Positions 7,818 through 16,062 of a stretch of DNA of 19,945 nucleotides are shown here, piece by piece. The notes under the pieces were generated by a model. That model was not told where the DNA came from. It searched no databases and saw only the letters and a program-made list of their open reading frames with translations. The stretch spans positions 1 through 19,945 of the forward strand of contig DDNL01000084.1 in assembly GCA_002341165.1 (NCBI GenBank). Reading direction: 5' to 3'. The translations under genes and the position numbers were made by a program. Origin of the DNA: Shewanellaceae bacterium UBA2521. GTDB taxonomy: Bacteria; Pseudomonadota; Gammaproteobacteria; Enterobacterales; Shewanellaceae. How positions within the stretch are numbered: position 1 is the stretch's first letter; the number at the start of each line of letters is the position of its first letter.

Positions 7818-9019
7818 ACTTTTCTTCGGCTCGCACCAGATTGCTTATCCATACTGAACAACAGATCCATTATTTAGCTCGCTTTCAGGATCAAAAATTA
7901 GATGAGCTTATTGTGCATCAGCAAGATCAGCCTTATTACAAAAATCAAATTTATCTCGGCAAAATCACGCGTATTTTACCACACATCAATACAGCCTTTG
8001 TAGATATAGGTCTTGCTAAACAAGCCTATTTACCTTTGGATGATATAGGAACTTCTGTGCATTCGATGCAGAAACAAATCATAGCAAATCATGATCAATC
8101 ATCTGCACCACAGATTTATGTCGGTCAAATGCTAATAGTACAAGTCAAAAAGCCACCCTATAAAAATAAAGGCGCGAAGGTCTCATCATCTATTAGTCTC
8201 GCTACCCAAGATCTTGTACTTTCATCGCAATCTCCTGGCACATGTCTTGTTTCCAACAAAATAAAATCCTCTGCAACAAGAACCCAATTACAAGCTCTGG
8301 TTCATCCATTTATTCAATCTAATTTAGGTTGGGTTATACGCACTCATGCAACCAAAGCATCAGAACAAGCACTTTTAAATCAAGTGCACACGCTCAAATC
8401 ACTGTGGCAGAAAATCCAGCAAGCAGCTCAAACACATACTATTCAATGCTTGCATTCAGGGGCTTCTCTGATGATGCAATGGCTTGAAGACAATCAAGCT
8501 TATCTCAACGCACCTTTGCTGATTTCAGATACTAAAGTGCAACATAAATTACAGCAAGAATATGCAACCCAAACTCTCTCAGATCTAACCTTCGCTCACC
8601 CAGATGATGCACTGATCCATGCATTACACGAAGGTATTTCTCAAGCTCAAGCTAGAGATATACCTTTACCATGTAAAGGTTCTATTATTATTGAACCTAC
8701 TGAAGCTTTGACTGTCATAGATGTAAATAGCGATCGCTATCTCGGTCAAATAAGCCCTGAACACAGCGTAGAAGAGGTCAATCTAGAAGCTGCAATAGAA
8801 GTTGCTCGTCAGTTACGCCTGCGCCAACTCAGTGGCTTAGTTATTATTGATTTTATCAACATGACATCTAAGGCGGCCCAAAAAAACGTATACTTAACTT
8901 TACAAAAAGCATTAAAACAAGATACCTGCGTGAACTATATTGGACGTTTTTCTTATTTAGGCTTACTTGAACTCTCTCGGCAAAAGAGATATCCAAGTAT
9001 TAACGAAAACCTGAGATAA
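7814..9019 (+). CDS. rng: Ribonuclease G, lacking the Zn-link and C-terminal small domain
   Basis: This endoribonuclease of the RNase E/G family normally matures 16S rRNA 5' ends and decays some mRNAs. An S1 domain lies near residues 35-130 (KITRILPHINTAFVDIGLAKQAYL). The 5'-monophosphate sensor pair is Arg176-Thr177. The DNase I-like catalytic site shows Asp303 and Asn305 (VIDVNSD) and Asp346 (IDFINM, where the second Asp seen in relatives is Asn). At 401 residues it is short: RNase G is about 490. The sequence stops after ELSRQKRYPSINENLR, just before where the CPxC Zn-link begins, so the dimer-stabilising link and small domain are absent. No Cys pair is found in any frame of the next 110 bp. 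It overlaps maf by 4 bp. It may be partly active or on the way to loss. Confidence 0.88.
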   Translation: MNFSSARTRLLIHTEQQIHYLARFQDQKLDELIVHQQDQPYYKNQIYLGKITRILPHINTAFVDIGLAKQAYLPLDDIGTSVHSMQKQIIANHDQSSAPQIYVGQMLIVQVKKPPYKNKGAKVSSSISLATQDLVLSSQSPGTCLVSNKIKSSATRTQLQALVHPFIQSNLGWVIRTHATKASEQALLNQVHTLKSLWQKIQQAAQTHTIQCLHSGASLMMQWLEDNQAYLNAPLLISDTKVQHKLQQEYATQTLSDLTFAHPDDALIHALHEGISQAQARDIPLPCKGSIIIEPTEALTVIDVNSDRYLGQISPEHSVEEVNLEAAIEVARQLRLRQLSGLVIIDFINMTSKAAQKNVYLTLQKALKQDTCVNYIGRFSYLGLLELSRQKRYPSINENLR

Positions 9020-9081
9020 CAACTTCATAAAGTCTGGTAGTCAAAGCATATAAAACAAGATAAAATTAATGCATACACCAA

Positions 9082-9111
9082 TTGCTAGCGCACTATAACC
9101 TTTTTTATACA
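9082..9111 (+). promoter_or_regulatory. Candidate yhdP promoter
   Basis: TTGCTA (9082-9087), 18 nt, TATACA (9106-9111), 20 bp before the yhdP start in the 112-bp gap after rng. This is motif evidence only. Confidence 0.4.
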
Positions 9112-9131
9112 ACGAATAAGTACTATTTACA

Positions 9132-12100
9132 TTGAAAGACCAAACAGCTTTTTTCAAAATACTCCACTATGTTAGAGTTTTTCTTGCTAGCATCATCATT
9201 CTCTTTGCATTGCTTTTTAGCTTGCTTCGAGGGTTACTGGCAAACATAGAGTCTTTTGATGAAGAAATTAGTCGCTATTTCAAAGATGAATTTCAAATTG
9301 ATATTCATTTTGGTCCGGTCGATTCAAAGTGGCGACAATACGGCTTAAACTTAAAGCTCAATAATTTTATTATTCCTCAGCAAGATCACTTAACTTTCGA
9401 TCTACTTATTGAGCATGCAGATATTCGGATTAATGTTTGGGAAAGCTTACTTTCACAATCTTTAAGCATCAACCATATCAATTTAGAAGATATTTATATC
9501 AATGTGAATAAATTCACTTCATCGAGTGATATGGAAGTATCAAGTGATCTCTTCCAGTTTTTCTTTGAGCAAATTGATAAAATCGAAATGAAAAACCTGA
9601 GGCTTTCTTTTCATTCTCAAAGCAAGCGAAGCCCACCGCTTCAGCTAGAAAAGTTCCGATGGATTAATCAAGGTAATGAACATCTAGCTTTTGGCTCTGT
9701 CTATCGAAGTCACCTGAATAATCAGAAGAAAGAAACTTTTGAGCTTATAGCTAAGCTTAAACATGATGAAAACCAGTTCAGCACTTTAGAAGGTGAAGTG
9801 TATACTTTTGCCCAAAATTTGAACCTCAAAGACTGGAGTAATTATCTTGAAGAAAATCAGTTAAAACTACAAACAGACCTGAACTTTAAATTTTGGGGGC
9901 AAATCAAAAACGCTCAGCTTCATACTGGGCTGTTCAAATTTATGCCTTCCAGCATAAATTGGCACAGTACAAAGCATAAACAAAAATTAGAGATCAACAG
10001 CGGTACATTACAATGGTTTCCCGAACAAGATAATTGGCGCTTAAGTAGTCATGACTTTCATATTCTATCTAATGGCAGAGTCTGGCAAAATTTTGATTTA
10101 GCAATGCTCTATAACAAAGACTATACGCGCCTTTACCTTGAAGAAGTACAGCTCAGTAACTTAGTACCTTTAAGTATCTTCTTTCCTCAGATTACAGCCA
10201 GTACAGCTGATGACATCATTGAGTCAAACATCGAGGGCCTAATCAAAGATTTACGTTGGCAATCATCCGCTCAATTTCCAGCTCAGCATAAGCTCGCACT
10301 CTCTAATTTTTCTTGGAACAACAAAAAACAAGCATCAAAAATCACACCTATGCGATTTTATGTTTATGGTATCGATCATTTAACTGCAATATACACGCCT
10401 TCACAAAGCTTTAGCCTCACCGCTCCTACATATTTTAGCGATACCTTAAATATAAGAGTTAACGAAAATTGGATGTATTATCAACCTCATGAACAAGAGC
10501 GAAATATCTATATTCCATCTATGCAGCTACAGGCAAACAATCTTAGAGCAACGCTTACATCTCGCCTGATCTGGTCTAAGAAAGAGCCTTTATTCTTATC
10601 TTTAAATGCTCGTACTGACATCAAAGATGTCTCACGTATTTCAACTCTATTGCCACAAAAATCCATCAACAAAAACTTATACAGCTATCTTTCTGATGCC
10701 TTCGTGCAAGGCGATATAAGAGAGGGGCACATACTTTGGTATGGTCATCTCAATCAATATCCTTATGCACAAAATCAGGGAATATTCCAAACACAGTTTA
10801 CTCTGGATGAAGCAAAGTTTAAATTTCAACCCGATTGGCCAAACATAGACAACTTAAGGCTTAATGCTCTTTTCCAAGATCAAACCATGCACTTACGAAT
10901 TGAACAGGGTAAAATCCTGAACAATGACATTGCACAAGCTTATATCGGCATTCCAAAGCTCGATAGTGAGCCTATTTTGCTGGTCGATATTTCAAGTCGT
11001 ACTGATGGGCAAGATCTCACCAAGCTCATGAAGAAAAGCCCCTTGAAAAATTCAGTGGGGAAGACTTTAGATGTCATTCAAATCTCCGCCCCTTTGCACG
11101 CTAAAGTTAATTTGCAAATCCCTTTGTTTAATTCGGAACTCATTCAATCTAATACACAGGGTGTCATCACGCTCAAGGATAATCCTATTTACATTAGCAA
11201 ACCCGGTATTCAGTTTGATAAGGCTGAAGGCAAGGTGATCTTTAACAATGATACTATTACGAGTGAAAACCTAAAATTTAGAATTTATGATGAAGTTGTT
11301 CATTTACAAGCTCAAACACATGCCGATCAAGATGAAGACTTATATGTTGTAAAGCTCAATATGCACGGCAAATGGCCACTTGATGCTCTGAATATTCCTC
11401 AAGGTAAAGCACTAAAACCCTTTTACGCTGGAGATTTAAACTGGCAAGGTCAGCTTAGTTTATTGCTTCATAATAAGGGACATAACTTAGATATAGAATT
11501 AAAATCAGATCTCGAAAATGTTGCTCTAAAGTTCCCATCGCCTTTATATAAACCGCCTCATCAACAAGAAGAATTTGCCGTGCGCATTACAGGAGATGAA
11601 AAAAAATCTCTCATTTATGCTCATTTAGGTGAGCGTATGGAGTGTAATGCCGAAGTCACACACGACCAAGATACATCTAAAACCTACTATAACCTGATAC
11701 TAGGACGACTTTTCAATCAAAATGATCCGCAAGCTAAAGAGCAAGGGCACCTCGTTTTTGACTTCAAACGCACTCAGCTTGATCCTTGGATGAAAGTCAT
11801 TAAAGCTCTAGGTTCGAGTTACCAAAATATCAAACCTCGTCTCAAAGCTTCAGGTCAAGATGTTGCACTACGCAGTATTCATGGTCAAATTGAGCAGCTT
11901 GATGCCTTTGATAGTGAAGCTAAGCATATCAAAGTAGAAGGTCATAAAAGCGATCAAGGCTGGATAGTCGACGTCGATTCTGATCGCTTACAAGGATTGT
12001 TCACTTTTTATCCAGACTGGCGTAAGCAAGGCCTGAAACTTGTCGCTAATTATCTACAGCTGGATATCAATAACGCACCACAAAACGATAAACAGATCAA

Positions 12101-13001
12101 AAAAATAAAACGTAAAAGTCGTGATTTAATGGATGATCTTCCTCCTTTAGCGGTCAATTTAGCTGAATTACGCATCAACAAAGAAACCATGAAAAATGTT
12201 GTTTTCCAAGGTGCGCCTATAAAAAATGGCTATCATATCCAGACTTTTGCCATCAACGATGACACAAACACGATGAGACTCAGTGCTCTATGGACAAAAG
12301 AGAATAAGCAAGAACAAACGAACATCAACTTTCTCATTGAGTCCAAAAAACTAGAAGATCTCATGAAAAAGGTCAACCTCAACCAAAAATCGATTAAAGC
12401 CGAAGATTTGATTGCTCAAGGTGAAGTGAGTTGGAACGGTACACCTTTCACGACACAATGGCAAGAAGCTACAGGTAAGATTAACTTCTCTATGAACCGT
12501 GGTGTTTTATCTAATATCGACGATAAAAATGCACGTTTTATCTCAGCACTGAGCTTAAATAGTTTAGTACGCAAACTCACACTAGATTTTAGTGATTACT
12601 TTGAAGAAGGCTTTCATTTTGATAGCTTCACAGGCGATCTAGTACTGAATAAAGGTGTTCTTTCTACAAAAAATACTTTTATAGATGGACTTACTGCAGG
12701 TATAGAAGTGAAAGGCTCTAGCAATTTACCCACAGAAGAGCTGGACTTAAATATACGCATCACACCTAAGCTTGCTTCGAGTGTTCCGGCTGTTTTATTC
12801 TTCGCAGGTACACCTGTAGCAGGTTTGCTTGCTTTTGCTGCCAGCAAAGCTATAGAGCCTGTAATCGATGTCATTTCTGAAATTAAATACGACGTAACAG
12901 GTACCATAGATGATCCCATTCTCACTGAAGTCAGTCGTGATGAAACCTCAATTGAAGTGCCCAAAGATGTCGTAGACAGAAGCGAGCAAAACCGAAAATA
13001 A
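9132..13001 (+). CDS. yhdP: YhdP-family AsmA-like phospholipid transport protein
   Basis: This is a very large envelope protein of 1289 residues, close to the roughly 1266 of E. coli YhdP. It has one N-terminal inner-membrane anchor (about residues 12-35) and a long periplasmic beta-rich region of the DUF3971/AsmA type. In E. coli, YhdP with TamB and YdbH moves phospholipids across the periplasm to the outer membrane. Family features include VDSKWRQYGLNLKL near the start and the C-terminal ARFISALSLNSLVRKLTLDF and FHFDSFTGDLVL segments. A hydrophobic C-terminal patch lies at about residues 1215-1245. The start is a TTG with almost no Shine-Dalgarno; the next Met is over 130 residues in, so TTG is the only start that keeps the anchor. 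The Rng-YhdP-nitrilase-TldD order is conserved in gammaproteobacteria. Confidence 0.92.
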   Translation: MKDQTAFFKILHYVRVFLASIIILFALLFSLLRGLLANIESFDEEISRYFKDEFQIDIHFGPVDSKWRQYGLNLKLNNFIIPQQDHLTFDLLIEHADIRINVWESLLSQSLSINHINLEDIYINVNKFTSSSDMEVSSDLFQFFFEQIDKIEMKNLRLSFHSQSKRSPPLQLEKFRWINQGNEHLAFGSVYRSHLNNQKKETFELIAKLKHDENQFSTLEGEVYTFAQNLNLKDWSNYLEENQLKLQTDLNFKFWGQIKNAQLHTGLFKFMPSSINWHSTKHKQKLEINSGTLQWFPEQDNWRLSSHDFHILSNGRVWQNFDLAMLYNKDYTRLYLEEVQLSNLVPLSIFFPQITASTADDIIESNIEGLIKDLRWQSSAQFPAQHKLALSNFSWNNKKQASKITPMRFYVYGIDHLTAIYTPSQSFSLTAPTYFSDTLNIRVNENWMYYQPHEQERNIYIPSMQLQANNLRATLTSRLIWSKKEPLFLSLNARTDIKDVSRISTLLPQKSINKNLYSYLSDAFVQGDIREGHILWYGHLNQYPYAQNQGIFQTQFTLDEAKFKFQPDWPNIDNLRLNALFQDQTMHLRIEQGKILNNDIAQAYIGIPKLDSEPILLVDISSRTDGQDLTKLMKKSPLKNSVGKTLDVIQISAPLHAKVNLQIPLFNSELIQSNTQGVITLKDNPIYISKPGIQFDKAEGKVIFNNDTITSENLKFRIYDEVVHLQAQTHADQDEDLYVVKLNMHGKWPLDALNIPQGKALKPFYAGDLNWQGQLSLLLHNKGHNLDIELKSDLENVALKFPSPLYKPPHQQEEFAVRITGDEKKSLIYAHLGERMECNAEVTHDQDTSKTYYNLILGRLFNQNDPQAKEQGHLVFDFKRTQLDPWMKVIKALGSSYQNIKPRLKASGQDVALRSIHGQIEQLDAFDSEAKHIKVEGHKSDQGWIVDVDSDRLQGLFTFYPDWRKQGLKLVANYLQLDINNAPQNDKQIKKIKRKSRDLMDDLPPLAVNLAELRINKETMKNVVFQGAPIKNGYHIQTFAINDDTNTMRLSALWTKENKQEQTNINFLIESKKLEDLMKKVNLNQKSIKAEDLIAQGEVSWNGTPFTTQWQEATGKINFSMNRGVLSNIDDKNARFISALSLNSLVRKLTLDFSDYFEEGFHFDSFTGDLVLNKGVLSTKNTFIDGLTAGIEVKGSSNLPTEELDLNIRITPKLASSVPAVLFFAGTPVAGLLAFAASKAIEPVIDVISEIKYDVTGTIDDPILTEVSRDETSIEVPKDVVDRSEQNRK

Positions 13002-13051
13002 AACGATGTGAATAAAAGCGCACGTATTCCAATAGAGTATGATATAAAGCC

Positions 13052-13057
13052 TATAAT
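13052..13057 (+). promoter_or_regulatory. -10-like TATAAT upstream of the nitrilase-tldD pair
   Basis: A perfect TATAAT lies 62 bp before the nitrilase start in the 118-bp gap after yhdP. The best -35 is weak (TTCCAA at 13027-13032, spacing 19). It is a possible promoter for the two-gene unit. Confidence 0.3.
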
Positions 13058-13119
13058 TATGAATAAGCAAGGCACGCTTTATCTCGAGCTATCTTTTGAA
13101 CTGTGATCAAGGAGTATCT

Positions 13120-13950
13120 ATGTTTCATGTTGACATTCTACAAGCTTGCTCAAGCGAATCTCTAGAAGAAAACAAGTTGTGGGTTGAGCAACAGTTTAAT
13201 GCGTTACCAGAACAAGATGAACATCCGAGAATAGCGGTGTTACCTGAGTGTGTCTTATTATTTGGCCGAGAGAAACAACAACAACTTGAAATCGCTGAAT
13301 CACCTTATCAAGGGCAAATACAACAATGGCTCGGTGAACTTGCACAAAAACATAAAACGCATATTATTGCTGGCACACTCCCCATTCAAGCCGACTCCCA
13401 AAATATCTGGAATCGTACTCTTGTTTATAATGACCAAGGTACTATTATCGGTCATTATGATAAAATACATTTATTTGATGCTGATCTGGGCACAAAAAGC
13501 GACTATTATGTCGAAAGTAAAACCTATCAAGCGGGCAACCAAACTCAAGTTTTTGATTTAGGCTTTATTAAAATCGGTATTGCAATCTGTTATGATTTAC
13601 GCTTTCCTGAGCTTTTCCAACAATTAAGGTTGAAAGGAGCAGAGCTTATTGCTGTACCTGCTGCATTCACTGAAGTCACAGGCAAACCACACTGGCAAGT
13701 TTTACTTCAAGCAAGAGCTATTGAAACACAATGCTTTATTGCTGCCAGTGCACAATATGGTGCACATCAAAACAATAGAAAAACATGGGGCAACTCTATG
13801 CTCATAGATCCTTGGGGCGAAATCATAGGGCAAAAAACAGGATTAGGTTGGCTTTCCAGCCCACTAAGCTTGACACGTTTACATCAAATAAGAAAAAGTA
13901 TGCCCATAGCGCATCATCGCCGTTTTGAACAACCACAAATTAAGTCTTAA
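13120..13950 (+). CDS. Nitrilase-superfamily amidohydrolase (Nit1 / deaminated glutathione amidase-like)
   Basis: This is a cytoplasmic carbon-nitrogen hydrolase of 276 residues. The catalytic triad is visible: Glu43 (VLPECVLLFG), Lys115 (HYDKIHLFDADLG) and Cys157 (AICYDLRFPELF). The DKIHLFD and CYDLRFPE blocks and the later GKPHWQVLLQARAIETQCFI are those of the Nit1 branch. Its mammalian and E. coli (YbeM/NitA) members hydrolyse deaminated glutathione, a repair reaction. The exact substrate here is inferred. The start at 13120 is set by AAGGAG with 5-nt spacing; an upstream TTG at 13096 would place that ribosome site inside the gene. tldD follows 24 bp later, an arrangement common in Vibrio- and Shewanella-like genomes. 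Confidence 0.88.
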   Translation: MFHVDILQACSSESLEENKLWVEQQFNALPEQDEHPRIAVLPECVLLFGREKQQQLEIAESPYQGQIQQWLGELAQKHKTHIIAGTLPIQADSQNIWNRTLVYNDQGTIIGHYDKIHLFDADLGTKSDYYVESKTYQAGNQTQVFDLGFIKIGIAICYDLRFPELFQQLRLKGAELIAVPAAFTEVTGKPHWQVLLQARAIETQCFIAASAQYGAHQNNRKTWGNSMLIDPWGEIIGQKTGLGWLSSPLSLTRLHQIRKSMPIAHHRRFEQPQIKS

Positions 13951-13974
13951 AAAGACCAAGAGAAGATAAAAAAT

Positions 13975-15420
13975 ATGATAGAAACTGTATCCAGTAAACT
14001 CCTTCTACCCAATGAGCTTGAGCTCAGTCAGTTGCATGATATGCTCTCTCTTGCACACCAGCATAAAATTGATTTCAGTGATCTTTATTTTCAGGATTCA
14101 CATCATGAAACATGGGTACTTGAAGATAGAATTATTAAGAACGGTAGTTTTCACATAGAACAAGGTGTTGGAGTGCGTACCGTTGTTGGAGAAAAAACAG
14201 GGTTTGCTTATGCTGATGAAATATCTAAAACAGCATTAGAGCGTTCGGTATTGGCTGCACGCAGTATTGCACAATCTGGCCAAAACAAATCAGTTCAAGC
14301 TTTTCAATCTAAGCCACTGCAAGCTTGCAGTGCGCAAACTAACCCTATTACTTCTTGTTCGGAGCAAGATAAAATCAGCCTTTTACAAACTCTGGATGAG
14401 CACATACGCAGCTTAGATGACCGTGTCATACAAGTCGTTGTAAGCCTCTCCAGTGTACACGAGCATATTTTAGTTTGCGCCAGTGACGAAACGCTTGCAG
14501 CAGATATTCGCCCACTGACCCGCTTAAACTGCAGCGTCGTCTTGCAAGAAGGTGAGCAGCGTGAGCGTGGGAGCTCAGGTGGCGGTGGTCGTCATGACTA
14601 TCATGTGTTTTTAGCTCAAGACAGCGAAGGCAAAATACAAGCTCTCAGCTATGCTAAAGAAGCAGTAAGACAAGCACAGGTACAGCTTGAAGCCGTGCCC
14701 GCTCCAGCAGGTGAAATGCCTGTTATTCTGGGTTCAGGTTGGCCAGGCGTCTTATTACATGAGGCTGTAGGTCATGGTCTTGAAGGCGACTTCAACAGAA
14801 AAGGTAGCTCGGCATTCAGCGGTAAAATAGGCCAGCAAGTTGCAGCGAAAGGTGTAACTGTGGTCGATGATGGCACGCTAGCAAACCGCCGAGGTTCATT
14901 ATCTATTGATGACGAAGGCGTGCAAAGCCAACATACAGTCTTGATTGAAGATGGTATTTTAAAAGGCTACATGCAAGATAAGCTCAATGCTAAATTAATG
15001 CAACAATCTTCAACAGGTAATGGCCGTAGAGAGTCATACTCTCACTTACCTATGCCCCGCATGACCAACACCTTTATGCTCGCAGGCCAGCATGATCCGC
15101 AAGAGATCATCGCTTCGGTTGACCAAGGTATCTATGCGCCTAACTTTGGTGGTGGACAAGTTGATATTACCTCAGGACGCTTTGTTTTCTCGGCTTCTGA
15201 AGCTTATCTCATCGAAAAAGGCAAAATTACCCGTCCCATTAAAGGCGCAACCTTAATAGGTAATGGGCCAGAGTCTATGTCGCAGATCTCGATGATAGGT
15301 CATGACTTAGAGCTCGATAAAGGCGTCGGCGTTTGCGGTAAAGACGGACAAAGTGTACCTGTATGTGTAGGTCAACCTACGATCAAGCTCGATAAAATGA
15401 CAGTAGGCGGTACAGCATAA
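13975..15420 (+). CDS. tldD: Metalloprotease TldD
   Basis: This is the catalytic half of the TldD/TldE(PmbA) heterodimer, a cytoplasmic zinc protease that trims unfolded peptides. In E. coli it cleaves the microcin B17 leader and the CcdA antitoxin. The protein has 481 residues, as in E. coli. The zinc motif HEAVGH has His262, Glu263 and His267, and a conserved Cys454 sits in VGVCGKDGQSVPVCVGQPTI near the C-terminus, so the active site looks intact. It is co-oriented with the nitrilase gene 24 bp upstream. The start ATG has only a weak AAGAGAAG upstream. It converges on darP with a 25-bp gap. Its partner pmbA lies 642 bp beyond. Confidence 0.97.
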   Translation: MIETVSSKLLLPNELELSQLHDMLSLAHQHKIDFSDLYFQDSHHETWVLEDRIIKNGSFHIEQGVGVRTVVGEKTGFAYADEISKTALERSVLAARSIAQSGQNKSVQAFQSKPLQACSAQTNPITSCSEQDKISLLQTLDEHIRSLDDRVIQVVVSLSSVHEHILVCASDETLAADIRPLTRLNCSVVLQEGEQRERGSSGGGGRHDYHVFLAQDSEGKIQALSYAKEAVRQAQVQLEAVPAPAGEMPVILGSGWPGVLLHEAVGHGLEGDFNRKGSSAFSGKIGQQVAAKGVTVVDDGTLANRRGSLSIDDEGVQSQHTVLIEDGILKGYMQDKLNAKLMQQSSTGNGRRESYSHLPMPRMTNTFMLAGQHDPQEIIASVDQGIYAPNFGGGQVDITSGRFVFSASEAYLIEKGKITRPIKGATLIGNGPESMSQISMIGHDLELDKGVGVCGKDGQSVPVCVGQPTIKLDKMTVGGTA

Positions 15421-15433
15421 GTTACCGCTTCAC

Positions 15434-15443
15434 TGTATATACA
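15434..15443. repeat. Small palindrome between convergent tldD and darP
   Basis: TGTATATACA is a perfect 10-bp palindrome filling much of the 25-bp gap between the two stop codons. It may act as a minimal bidirectional terminator, but there is no GC-rich stem or T-run. Confidence 0.25.
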
Positions 15444-15445
15444 CT

Positions 15446-15970
15446 TTATGATGAAAACAAGTGATCGCGCAAATAAGTAAACAAAGCACGGCTTGCTTTA
15501 GGTGTCTTGTTAGACTGCGCTTCTTTTTGAGCTTGGCGGATCCATTGACGTAGCACTTGCCTATCTAAATGAGGATGCTCGTTGAGTAAAGGTTGTAAGC
15601 GCGCATCGCCCTGCTCAATCAGTTCGCGTCTCAATTGTTCAAGCTGATGCTGCTGATTTTTTGACTCTAAGCTTTCTTGACGAATATGAGACAGCTGCTG
15701 CTCAATTTCAGTGGCATCGACCTGACGCATAACTTTGCCAATATACTGAAGTTGACGACGGAATGCCTCGTGCTTGTTTTTGATTTTTTGGGCCAGAGTA
15801 ATCGCTTCCATCAGCTGTTCATCGAGTTTCAACGCACTCAACTGCTGAGGAGATAGACCTACCAACTCTTGCCCTAACTTTTGCAATTTTTCCACATCGC
15901 GCTTGCGTTGTGATTTACTTATAAAATTATCGTCGTGCTCGGCCGACTGTGTTTTTTTAGATTTTGACAT
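15446..15970 (-). CDS. darP: DarP (YjgA), 50S ribosome-associated maturation factor
   Basis: This DUF615 protein has 174 residues (183 in E. coli), is highly charged and almost all helical. It binds late 50S precursors and helps peptidyl-transferase-centre maturation. Recognisable segments are ISKSQRKRDVEKLQKLGQEL at the start, LDEQLMEAITLAQKIK, RRQLQYIGKVMRQVD, and KTPKASRALFTYLRDH at the end, all lining up with E. coli YjgA. It is divergent from pmbA as in E. coli and Vibrio. The ribosome site before the ATG is weak (GAAG). Candidate divergent promoters lie in the 92-bp gap to pmbA. Confidence 0.93.
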   Translation of the reverse strand: MSKSKKTQSAEHDDNFISKSQRKRDVEKLQKLGQELVGLSPQQLSALKLDEQLMEAITLAQKIKNKHEAFRRQLQYIGKVMRQVDATEIEQQLSHIRQESLESKNQQHQLEQLRRELIEQGDARLQPLLNEHPHLDRQVLRQWIRQAQKEAQSNKTPKASRALFTYLRDHLFSS

Positions 15971-15992
15971 AAGACTTCATCATGACTAAACT
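15964..15992 (+). promoter_or_regulatory. Candidate pmbA promoter
   Basis: A perfect TTGACA (15964-15969), 17 nt, then TAAACT (15987-15992). The -35 overlaps the darP start codon on the other strand, so transcription of the two genes could interfere. Confidence 0.45.
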
Positions 15993-16001
15993 CAGGCGGC
16001 G

Positions 16002-16030
16002 ATCATACCATCTTATAGCTCAGAGATAAA
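16002..16030 (-). promoter_or_regulatory. Candidate darP promoter (extended -10)
   Basis: On the minus strand TATGAT (16002-16007) is preceded by TGG, giving an extended -10, with TTTATC (16025-16030) 17 nt upstream. An inverted repeat TAGCTC (16016-16021) / GAGCTA (16035-16040) overlaps it and could be an operator. Confidence 0.4.
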
Positions 16031-16062
16031 TAAAGAGCTAAGAGCCTCAAATAGGTGAACAT

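Noticed and set aside
9020..9131. Frameshifted remainder of rng
   Set aside because: No frame in this gap encodes CPxC or other RNase G C-terminal motifs.
12614..13075. 153-residue minus-strand frame at the yhdP 3' end
   Set aside because: Antisense to the conserved AsmA-like C-terminus of YhdP, with no ribosome site or recognisable domain.
13250..13561. 103-residue open frame inside the nitrilase gene
   Set aside because: It lies in another frame of a gene whose catalytic residues are all intact, so it is a shadow.
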